64,000 nt of DNA from contig NZ_CP062946.1 in the NCBI RefSeq assembly GCF_014898095.1, forward strand, positions 2,728,001 to 2,792,000. Reading direction: 5' to 3'. The DNA comes from Thalassotalea sp. LPB0316. GTDB taxonomy: Bacteria > Pseudomonadota > Gammaproteobacteria > Enterobacterales > Alteromonadaceae. The notes below the pieces were generated by a model. The model was not told where the DNA came from and did not search any database. It worked only from the letters and a program-made list of their open reading frames with translations. The stretch's first letter is position 1. Every line of letters begins with the position of its first letter. Positions 24,837 through 32,303 of this stretch are shown here, in pieces. The translations under genes and the position numbers were made by a program.

Positions 24837-25368
24837 GAGATTACCGCCTTCGCGGCAATGACGATAGCGATTAGAGATTACCGCCTCGATAATTGCTCCC
24901 TGCATTATTCTAATTACCTACATCCATGTTGACATACGCGGCAATGACGGTAGCGTTTGGAGATTACCGCCTCGATAATTGCTCCCTGCATTATTCTAAT
25001 TACTTACATCCATATAGGCATTCGCGGTAATGATATTACGAGTCATACCCGAGTCGTCGGGTATCTTTGTTATGCTACAAGAGGAGATTACCGCCTACGC
25101 GGCAATGACGATAGCGATTGGAGATTACCGCCTCGATAATTGCTCCCTGCATTATTCTAATTACCTACATCCATGTTGACATACGCGGCAATGACGGTAG
25201 CGTTTGGAGATTACCGCCTCGATAATTGCTCCCTGCATTATTCTAATTACCTACATCCATGTTGACATACGCGGCAATGACGATAGCGATTAGAGATTAC
25301 CGCCTCGATAATTGCCCCCTGCATTATTCTAATTACCTACATCCATGTTGACATACGCGGCAATGACG
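24837..25368 (-). repeat. Array of 86-bp and 37-bp palindromic repeats
   Basis: Units begin GAGATTACCGCCT and end CGCGGCAATGACGATAGCG. Long units start at 24874, 24960, 25121, 25207 and 25293, 86 bp apart within runs. Short 37-bp units start at 24837 and 25084. The long form equals the short form with about 49 bp inserted between the arms ATTACCGC and GCGGCAAT. The second long unit is diverged at its end and is followed by a REP-like element. A preceding hairpin, TTGCGGT-GAAA-ACCGCAA, lies at 24792-24809. No protein is encoded. Confidence 0.85.
25042..25066 (+). repeat. REP-like 25-bp palindrome, fourth copy
   Basis: GTCATACCCGAG, GTCGTC-type centre and GGGTATCT match the three copies at 21-118 but in the orientation opposite to the surrounding array. 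Confidence 0.8.
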
Positions 25369-25372
25369 TTGT

Positions 25373-25492
25373 GCCGTTTACAGGTATAGTTTTAATGTCA
25401 ATACTTAATGCCGTGGTTCGCTGTAAGAGTAATTGGTCGATGCAACGCTATCCTCAAACAGGGGGAGCATTGCATCGAAACACAGTAAACGG
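25373..25492. repeat. 120-bp segment with nested inverted repeats
   Basis: The outer arms CCGTTTAC (25373-25380) and GTAAACGG (25485-25492) enclose inner arms TCGATGCAA (25437-25445) and TTGCATCGA (25470-25478). It has no ORF. It could be a small non-autonomous element or a structured 3' region of the Bat operon. Confidence 0.4.
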
Positions 25493-25566
25493 TTACCAAG
25501 CGCACATCACCGACAATAGTATCATTGCGTGATTAAAGTCTCTCTAGCAACTGTCTGATAAGTAAA

Positions 25567-26838
25567 TTAATCTTTTGGGTTCATCGATAAATCAACACGC
25601 TGGGTTGATTTACCAGCAACTCGTTTAGTTTTTAGTACGTATTTCAACGCTGATGTCAATTTAACTGGCTGTTTACCCTGTTCAGCAAAAACCGAGTCAA
25701 AACAACCATTTAATGACGTATTACTGTCAATTTTTTCCGCTCTTAAAAGGTTAACCTTATCAGCTCCACTAAACCAGTCTAGGTAAACATATGCCCATTT
25801 GATAAACCGACGCGCGTTTTTATCGTGACTTGCTTGAGCTAATTGGCCTTTAACTTTACTCGCCTGGTAACGCGGTTTGACTCGCTTGATACTCAGCTTC
25901 TTCCAGGCGTATATAAGTACAATAAAAATAAGTAAACCGACAACTAATTCCTGCCAATAATTAGCCATTTGTTTAGCTAACTTTATTAATTTCTCTTTTG
26001 GAGATAGTTGACCTAGCTCAACGACTTGCGCCTCTATCGTAATATACTCAACGGTTTGACTTTCAGTGTTATACCAAGTGAACTCGACACTTGGAATAAC
26101 CACTTCACCACTTTCCTCGACAACATAATCAATTTTTTGAATACGTTTAGCTAGCTTATTACCGCGAGTGTTGTCATCAAGTAATTGAGGCGGCTTAACA
26201 TAATGAGCAAGCCCCTTAATTGGCGGATGATTTATCTCTGGTAGCATCATTGCGAGTAAACCATCAGCTTCGATAGTAATCGTTCTTTCAATCGAAAAAC
26301 CCGGTTTTAACACGTCAAATGACTTATCCCACTGTTCAGATACCTTAAACGATTTTGCTGGCCACCACGTATCAACAAAGGCTAATTCAGCTGGCACAGA
26401 AACTTCAAAATTCAAGGGCTTCGAGTAAACTTCGCCTGATACATCGCCTACTCCGGGTACAAATACCTTCATATCGATTTTGATAGCAGGAATTTCAAAG
26501 CGACCACTCGTTTGAGGAAAAACAGAAAAACGCTTGTGCTGCATTACCCAAGTTTCGCCATTAATTCGCTGAGTTTCATTGCTACCGAAGGTATCTCGCT
26601 GAACGACAACGGCATTAGGGATCTCAGGTAAGGTAAAGCGATTGGCCCCTTTAAACCAAGTTTGTGTGGCGAATGTTAAAGTAACCGTTAACTCTTGACC
26701 GACAACAAGCTCACCTGACTCGACAAGCTTGATATCAACAGAGACTTTTTCTTGTTCAACGAGTTCTTCAAGTGTTGCTGCATGGAGGTGCAGCGTCATC
26801 GCCAATAAAAAAAGGGTCAACAATAAGCGTTGTAACAT
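25567..26838 (-). CDS. batD: BatD-like membrane protein
   Basis: Last gene of the MoxR/Bat operon. 423 residues from the ATG at 26838, which overlaps the previous stop by one base (TGATG). A signal peptide ends near LHLHA. The periplasmic part has repeated beta-sandwich stretches (VGQELTVTLTFATQTWFKG, FAIPAIKIDMKVF-like strands, GEVVIPSVEFTWYNTES). A membrane helix near 300-315 (ELVVGLLIFIVLIYAW) is followed by a basic cytoplasmic tail. BatD proteins are thought to be part of a periplasm-facing complex with the VWA proteins BatA and BatB; the molecular task is unresolved. Confidence 0.8.
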   Translation of the reverse strand: MLQRLLLTLFLLAMTLHLHAATLEELVEQEKVSVDIKLVESGELVVGQELTVTLTFATQTWFKGANRFTLPEIPNAVVVQRDTFGSNETQRINGETWVMQHKRFSVFPQTSGRFEIPAIKIDMKVFVPGVGDVSGEVYSKPLNFEVSVPAELAFVDTWWPAKSFKVSEQWDKSFDVLKPGFSIERTITIEADGLLAMMLPEINHPPIKGLAHYVKPPQLLDDNTRGNKLAKRIQKIDYVVEESGEVVIPSVEFTWYNTESQTVEYITIEAQVVELGQLSPKEKLIKLAKQMANYWQELVVGLLIFIVLIYAWKKLSIKRVKPRYQASKVKGQLAQASHDKNARRFIKWAYVYLDWFSGADKVNLLRAEKIDSNTSLNGCFDSVFAEQGKQPVKLTSALKYVLKTKRVAGKSTQRVDLSMNPKD

Positions 26839-28460
26839 CACTGACTCCCCCTATTATTCACTTGAGCTTGGAACTTATTGGCCAGAAAAGCAGCGGGATC
26901 TTTTTGCACGTTTTTCATCCACATCTTATTTAGCGCCGCATCATTGAGAATTTCGTCAGCGCTATATTGTTTGACTTCCACCTGCTTACCCCGAACCTCT
27001 TCCTTACGCCCCTTAGACTTATGGAATTTATCATTTTCTGCTTCTTGCGAACTTTCAGACTGCTCTTCCATATCTTGTTGTTGAGATTCACTCATCAAAT
27101 CTCTAGCCTCGATAATGACTCGAACCAGCTTAAGGTTGTTTTGCACCTCTGGCCAGTTGGGATATTCCTCGAGTAAATCCAAATACACTTCTTCAGCTTC
27201 CCAATAGCTTTCATTGTGGGCATACGAATTACCGAGGGCAAAACGCGCTTCTTTCGTTTTTAAACGAGAGAAGTATTGTGCTGCCAACTCCCATTCCTCG
27301 TTCATATAATAAGAGGTTGCTTTCCAATGAGTATTTTCAAATGCTCGCGCTGCTTTGCCATATTGGCCGGTGTAAAAATACCACTGCCCTTGTTGATTCG
27401 GTGTTACCCATTGTTCAATAAAGCTAGTTTCTTGCGCGTAAGAAGGTGTCGATGGCAACAAGACCAAAGCAAAGACAAAACTCGTCCACCGAATACTCCA
27501 CCCCTTTCTAAACCACAGTAAATAAAACAGCATTGCAGGAAAAATGAGCCAATAGCCACCATCAATCCAAGGTGCGTGTTTTTCATCAGCGACAACGAAA
27601 AAGTTTTTCGTTTTACTCACTAGTGTGTCTACGTCTGTTTTATCGATGGTAATTTTTTGATAATAGCCACCGGTATCACTTGCTAAAGCAGTCAGTGAGC
27701 GCTCGTCTAACGTTGCATAACTCACGCCTTGAGCATCTTGCTCTTGCTGGGTAAGACCAACACCATAAACCAATAATTGATATGGGTATTTATCAAAAAA
27801 CGCGGTAAACGCTTTTTGGTCAGTCTCAGTTAAGCCATCAGAAATAAGCAGAACCGTTGCCGGTGTTGTATCGTCAATCGGTACTTGCTCAATAATAGCA
27901 AGCGCATTATCGGCAAACTTGCCCTGCTTAGGCATAATTTCAGGTGTAACCCCCGACAAATAATTAATCAAAATATCTTTGTCATTGGTTAATGGCAATA
28001 CAGTATGTGCGCTACCAGCATAAACAATGAGACTGGTGTAGCCACTGTCTCGTTGATTGAGTAAATCTTCGATTTTGTGTTTTGCTCGTTCAATGCGAGA
28101 AGGCTGAATATCTTCCGTTGCCATCGACTCGCTTGCATCAAGTACAACAAATAACACTGACGCATCTTCTAAAAATGGCGAAGGTTGGCGTTGCCAACTG
28201 GGTCCCATCATCACAACAATAATGGTGGCAAGTAAAACCCAAGCCATGAATTTGGGCGAAAACGTTTTATTGGCTTCTTTATTCGCGACCAACTGGTCAT
28301 AAATATGAGGTGCAAACGCTTTATTTTGCTTATCTCGTTTATCTTGGCTTTGGCTGTTTTTCCATATTAAGTAACCAAGCACAATAAACAATAAGCCCCA
28401 CCATGGGCGCAAAAAGTGAAACTGTTGAAAGAACTGATCTGGAAAAAGGGTTTCTAACAT
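26838..28460 (-). CDS. batB: VWA- and TPR-domain protein, BatB/BatC-type
   Basis: 540 residues. Two N-terminal membrane segments; a VWA domain at about 95-290 with the MIDAS motif VVLDASESMATED and LLISDGLTETD; further membrane segments near 308-345; then TPR-like helices at about 355-455 (GQWYFYTGQYGKAARAFENTHW, EAEEVYLDLLEEYPNWPEV) and a charged Ser/Glu/Gln-rich tail. In Bacteroidetes BatB and BatC are separate; this protein combines the VWA and TPR parts, as is common in Gammaproteobacteria. It is one base downstream of batA and overlaps batD. Confidence 0.85.
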   Translation of the reverse strand: MLETLFPDQFFQQFHFLRPWWGLLFIVLGYLIWKNSQSQDKRDKQNKAFAPHIYDQLVANKEANKTFSPKFMAWVLLATIIVVMMGPSWQRQPSPFLEDASVLFVVLDASESMATEDIQPSRIERAKHKIEDLLNQRDSGYTSLIVYAGSAHTVLPLTNDKDILINYLSGVTPEIMPKQGKFADNALAIIEQVPIDDTTPATVLLISDGLTETDQKAFTAFFDKYPYQLLVYGVGLTQQEQDAQGVSYATLDERSLTALASDTGGYYQKITIDKTDVDTLVSKTKNFFVVADEKHAPWIDGGYWLIFPAMLFYLLWFRKGWSIRWTSFVFALVLLPSTPSYAQETSFIEQWVTPNQQGQWYFYTGQYGKAARAFENTHWKATSYYMNEEWELAAQYFSRLKTKEARFALGNSYAHNESYWEAEEVYLDLLEEYPNWPEVQNNLKLVRVIIEARDLMSESQQQDMEEQSESSQEAENDKFHKSKGRKEEVRGKQVEVKQYSADEILNDAALNKMWMKNVQKDPAAFLANKFQAQVNNRGSQ

Positions 28461-28461
28461 A

Positions 28462-29442
28462 CTATCCAGCCACCTTTGACTTGTTTGTCATACTTAAATA
28501 AAAAATCATCAAGAGATTAAGCATTAATGCAATACCGATTAACACGTGATGCAAACTGCTTTTCGGTCGAAAGCTAATCGATGAAAACTCTTGCTGCTCA
28601 ATATCGGCAATCGCCTGATAAGCATTGGCTAACTCTTGCGTATCGAGTGCTTGGAAGTAACCACCACCAGTTATTTCAGCCATGCGCTCAAGCGTCTCTG
28701 TATCGAGCTTTTGCTCGCCTACCGTTCTTGGGTCACCAATCGCGATGGTATAAATTTTCACACCATAGGTTTGCGCTATTTTAGCGGCATCTACTGGGGG
28801 CACTTTACTGCCTGAGTCATTGCCGTCAGTGAGTATAATTAACACCCTGTTATCGGTATCACTCTCTTCAAAATGCTTAATCGCCAAGCCAACAGCATCA
28901 CCAATTACGGTGCTAGGTCCTGCCATCGCAATTTGCAACTCATTGAGTAACGTCAGCCAGGTTTTGTGATCTTCACTAAACGGCATTTGTAAATAGGCAG
29001 CCGAGCCAAAAATAATCAAACCTAAACGATCTTTCTCGCGTTGAGTCGCCAATTCTTGTAATACCGATTTAACCACAGTTAACCGGTCAACATTTTCGCC
29101 TGGCGATATTTCAAAATCTTGCGCACTCATTGATCCCGAAGCGTCAACCGCAACCATCAAATCACGGCCTGTTTTAGTTTGTTCGATTGGTTCACCTAGT
29201 AATTGTGGTTTTGCCGCCGCTAGCACCAATAAGCACCAAGTTGTTAGTAAAACAAAGCGCTGTAGTTTATTGGGCTTAACAACCTCGGCACCACTTTGCG
29301 GTTTTTCACCTGAGACATCGATGAGGTACTTAAAAAACGGTACCGTCACCATATGAGTTTGCTGTTTATACTCGGGTATAAATCGTACGAACCAAGGCAG
29401 TGGTAATAACAAGAGTAACCACGGGTATACAACTTCAAACAT
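28462..29442 (-). CDS. batA: VWA-domain protein BatA
   Basis: 326 residues: two N-terminal membrane helices (PWLLLLLPLPWFVRFI; FVLLTTWCLLVLAAA), a VWA domain at about 90-285 facing the periplasm with a full MIDAS (VAVDASGSMSAQD, a conserved Thr in GPSTVIGDAVG, and ILTDGND), and a C-terminal membrane helix (VLIGIALMLNLLMIFYL). Start overlaps the DUF4381 gene by 8 bp. The intact MIDAS implies metal-dependent binding of a partner, presumably BatB or a substrate of the MoxR ATPase. Confidence 0.87.
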   Translation of the reverse strand: MFEVVYPWLLLLLPLPWFVRFIPEYKQQTHMVTVPFFKYLIDVSGEKPQSGAEVVKPNKLQRFVLLTTWCLLVLAAAKPQLLGEPIEQTKTGRDLMVAVDASGSMSAQDFEISPGENVDRLTVVKSVLQELATQREKDRLGLIIFGSAAYLQMPFSEDHKTWLTLLNELQIAMAGPSTVIGDAVGLAIKHFEESDTDNRVLIILTDGNDSGSKVPPVDAAKIAQTYGVKIYTIAIGDPRTVGEQKLDTETLERMAEITGGGYFQALDTQELANAYQAIADIEQQEFSSISFRPKSSLHHVLIGIALMLNLLMIFYLSMTNKSKVAG

Positions 29443-30013
29443 CCTTTTGCCCTCTCAATAACTTCAAGCTTGGCAACGTTATCGGCTTAACTAATGGTCT
29501 AACACCTGTATAAGGGTGAACAGTGAGCCAAGTGGTAATTTGACTAACAATTTGCTGCCACTTCGCAGCGTCAACTTCTTCGCTAGGTTTTTTATACAAA
29601 TTAGCACTGAGTAAGTTGACCGTTTCGTCATCAAAGACCTCTTGGTTAGCTTGCTGGTTTAACAAATCAAACCATTGCCGGCCAGTTAATGAAGCAATTT
29701 GGTCGCGCTCAAAGACGTACAGTGATGTTCCTTTTAACAATTGCGCCATGTCACTAAGCCCCGCATGGCTCGGCGTATTTGCTGCGAGTAACATGAGTTG
29801 TTGTTTCGCTTGTTTGCGGTAGCGATTGTTTACTGCATAAATAGTTTGTTTGACTATGCGATAGACTAAGTAAGCCGTTAATAGGATAAAAACGTACTTC
29901 CAAGCAGGTGCCAGCGGGAGAATGGGCAATGGATCAGGTAAAGCTATTTCAGACATTCCCTGCAGCGCATAATTGCCAAACGGCATTTCAATAGGCACAG
30001 TTTCTTGACTCAT
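29435..30013 (-). CDS. DUF4381-domain membrane protein of the Bat operon
   Basis: 192 residues. The opening PLPILPLAPAWKYVFILLTAYLVYRI, with a single membrane helix at about 38-56, is the DUF4381 hallmark. A basic helical cytoplasmic domain follows (NRYRKQAKQQLMLLAANT, then LTGRQWFDLLNQQA). The ATG overlaps the stop of the DUF58 gene by one base (TAATG). It is a constant partner of MoxR-DUF58-VWA operons in Gammaproteobacteria and has no known activity. Confidence 0.8.
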   Translation of the reverse strand: MSQETVPIEMPFGNYALQGMSEIALPDPLPILPLAPAWKYVFILLTAYLVYRIVKQTIYAVNNRYRKQAKQQLMLLAANTPSHAGLSDMAQLLKGTSLYVFERDQIASLTGRQWFDLLNQQANQEVFDDETVNLLSANLYKKPSEEVDAAKWQQIVSQITTWLTVHPYTGVRPLVKPITLPSLKLLRGQKDV

Positions 30014-30945
30014 TATGCCGCTCCTAGATACTGACGAATTTGCTTAGCGACATCGTCATGGGTATTAAAACTCAACATGGGAATATTGTGTTTGGCAAAG
30101 GTTTGCGAAATAGCTTTAATCGCAGCTCTTGTGTATGCGTTGTAATCATCGACTAGCGCTTGATTGGTTGCATCAATTTGCATTTGAAATTCACCGTCGC
30201 CGACGACCATGTCTTGTAATTTAGCAATGTCATGCTCAAGCGAGTCGGCTACGTAGTACACGATGATATCATTGTGCTCTGTAATTTTTGACAGGCTAGT
30301 CAACACCCTTGATTGGCGCTCATTGAAATCTGAAATCACAATAACAAGATAATCATGAGTAATGAGTTTTTCCGATTTAGCGAGTAACTCAGGCATAGAA
30401 AGTACTTGTTTTTTGCCACTACCTGTTGCCGTTAACCTTTGATTAAATTTAGCAAGTAGCGCCATATATTGCTGAATTTTAGCGCGACTTCGCGTCGGTG
30501 GGCATTCAACAAAATTTTCATCACCTAAAAAGATAAAGCCTATGCGATCACCGTCGTCAAGGGCCTTCCATGCGGTAAGCGCAGCGAGTTCCGCAGCAAT
30601 AACCGACTTCATTTTCCACTGACTACCAAAAAACATACCTCTGCGCTGATCAACAATAATCATCACAGGACGGTCTTTTTCCTCGGCATAAATCCGAACA
30701 TAAGGTTTGCGCATTCGATTGGTTACACGCCAATCCATCGAGCGAATATCATCGCCGGGGCGATAATCTCGCAGTTCGACAAAGTCTAAACCCCGACCAC
30801 GTATGGTCGATCGTTTACGGCCCATTAAAACACTTTTCACTGGTTGTTTTGGTAAAAAACTAAAACCGTGTGCATGATGCTTAAGGCGCATCAAATGCTT
30901 TAATGAGGTATGAATTCTTTCATCTAGCGCTTGCTCTCTCATCAT
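30013..30945 (-). CDS. DUF58-domain protein
   Basis: 310 residues, soluble. The DUF58 signature is RGRGLDFVELRDYRPGDDIRSMDWRVTNRMRKPYVRIYAEEKDRPV, at about 48-95. A degenerate VWA-like fold follows (MIIVDQRRGMFFGS in place of a DxSxS MIDAS, then VIVISDFNERQ). In this copy the first MIDAS serine positions are Q-R-R, so metal binding is unlikely there. Eleven bases after the MoxR gene, in operon. It presumably links the ATPase to the membrane VWA proteins. Confidence 0.85.
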   Translation of the reverse strand: MMREQALDERIHTSLKHLMRLKHHAHGFSFLPKQPVKSVLMGRKRSTIRGRGLDFVELRDYRPGDDIRSMDWRVTNRMRKPYVRIYAEEKDRPVMIIVDQRRGMFFGSQWKMKSVIAAELAALTAWKALDDGDRIGFIFLGDENFVECPPTRSRAKIQQYMALLAKFNQRLTATGSGKKQVLSMPELLAKSEKLITHDYLVIVISDFNERQSRVLTSLSKITEHNDIIVYYVADSLEHDIAKLQDMVVGDGEFQMQIDATNQALVDDYNAYTRAAIKAISQTFAKHNIPMLSFNTHDDVAKQIRQYLGAA

Positions 30946-30955
30946 GAGCCTCGCG

Positions 30956-31924
30956 TTAAATTACAGCAACTTGCTTGATGATTTCACTAATGACATCGTC
31001 AGTTGTCACGCCATCGGCTTGCGCTTCATAACTCAAGGCAATGCGGTGACGCAGCACATCGGCAACAATAGAACGAACATCGTCAGGATCGACGTAATCT
31101 TTGCCATTTAGCCAGGCTTGCGCACGAGCACATTTGTCCAGGGTTATCGTTGCACGCGGACTCGAACCAACGGCTATCCAGTCTTTAAGTGGGCTATCAG
31201 TGTAACGTTCAGGTTTGCGCGTAGCCATGATAATAGCGACAATGTACTTTTCGACGTCTTCACTAATATGCATACTCGTTACCGCTTCACGCGCCTGAAA
31301 AATGACCTCTTGCTCAACTTGAACAGGTGTATGAGATTGTTGAGCTTCTTCACCACGAACTAAGCGAATAATCGATAATTCAGCTTCATCGTCTGGGTAA
31401 TCTAAGTTGATTTTCATGGCAAAGCGATCCATTTGTGCTTCAGGTAACGGATACGTCCCTTCCTGCTCAATGGGGTTTTGTGTCGCCAGTACCATAAATA
31501 GTGGCGGCAGTTTGTAGCTTTTGCCCATCACGGTAACTTGGCGCTCTTCCATCGCTTCAAGCAAGGCGGCTTGTACCTTAGCAGGCGCACGGTTAATCTC
31601 ATCAGCAAGGACTAAGTTATTAAAGATAGGCCCCTCTTTAAAGGTTAGCGTCGGTTTGCCTTCTACTTCTTGATAAACCTCTGTACCTGTAACATCTGAC
31701 GGCAGTAAGTCAGGTGTGAATTGAATACGCCCTAAGTTAGCAGTAAGCACTTTAGCAAGGGTTCTTATCGAACGAGTTTTTGCTGTACCAGGTAAACCTT
31801 CTAGCAAGACATTACCGTTAGTTAATAACGCAATTGTTAGTGCATTGACTAACTTTTCTTGGCCCAGTACTGACTGATTGACTTCTGCTTGAAGCGCTTT
31901 TACTTGATCTAGTAACGTTGTCAT
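30956..31924 (-). CDS. MoxR-family AAA+ ATPase
   Basis: 322 residues. Walker A is LLEGLPGTAKT, Walker B LVLADEINRAP, sensor 1 VLATQNPIEQEG, and the C-terminal lid contains GSSPRATITLDKCARAQAW. These are standard for the MoxR group, chaperone-like ATPases that act with VWA proteins in maturation or assembly of other proteins. First gene of a six-gene operon with overlaps throughout (DUF58, DUF4381, BatA, BatB, BatD). Promoter presumably lies in the 378 bp upstream. Confidence 0.92.
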   Translation of the reverse strand: MTTLLDQVKALQAEVNQSVLGQEKLVNALTIALLTNGNVLLEGLPGTAKTRSIRTLAKVLTANLGRIQFTPDLLPSDVTGTEVYQEVEGKPTLTFKEGPIFNNLVLADEINRAPAKVQAALLEAMEERQVTVMGKSYKLPPLFMVLATQNPIEQEGTYPLPEAQMDRFAMKINLDYPDDEAELSIIRLVRGEEAQQSHTPVQVEQEVIFQAREAVTSMHISEDVEKYIVAIIMATRKPERYTDSPLKDWIAVGSSPRATITLDKCARAQAWLNGKDYVDPDDVRSIVADVLRHRIALSYEAQADGVTTDDVISEIIKQVAVI

Positions 31925-32261
31925 AATTTATCTTCTTACAATCCTTTAACGACATGATGAAAATAGCAAACTCATCAAAAACTTATTTTGCCAAACTGGC
32001 ATTTTACCAAAGCCAAATACCAAGATTTTCGACAGTATATATTTTGCTGATGATGCTTTGAGTGTACCTAGTTTTTATTGCAAATTCACGACTTTGTAAC
32101 CTTAAATTAACAAATAAATTTTATTAAAAAACTAAGCGATATAATCTGATATTCTTATAACCTCATAAATATGTGATGAAATCAATATGCAAAACTGCTG
32201 ATGACTTAGCTATCGCCAGAGTTTTTCTCTGCGATGACGATTGAGTAACCACAGTTAAAAC
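31925..32261. other. Intergenic region upstream of moxR, nothing recognised
   Basis: AT-rich stretch holding the presumed promoter of the MoxR operon and the space before the sulfatase terminator. No ORF, tRNA or repeat was recognised. Confidence 0.5.
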
Positions 32262-32291
32262 AAAGCAAGAGCGATTATTAGCTCTTGCTTT
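32262..32291 (-). terminator. Terminator of sulfatase copy 2
   Basis: An 11-bp stem, AAAGCAAGAGC with GCTCTTGCTTT, around eight bases, 12 bp after the sulfatase stop; T-rich on the minus strand. Confidence 0.8.
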
Positions 32292-32303
32292 ATTGCCTAA
32301 CAA

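Noticed and set aside
24957-25139. Open reading frame of 60 codons
   Set aside because: It runs through the palindromic repeat array and has no family resemblance.
24837-25368. CRISPR-like array of direct repeats
   Set aside because: Repeat units are 86 or 37 bp and follow one another without unique spacers, are palindromic, and no cas gene is in the window.
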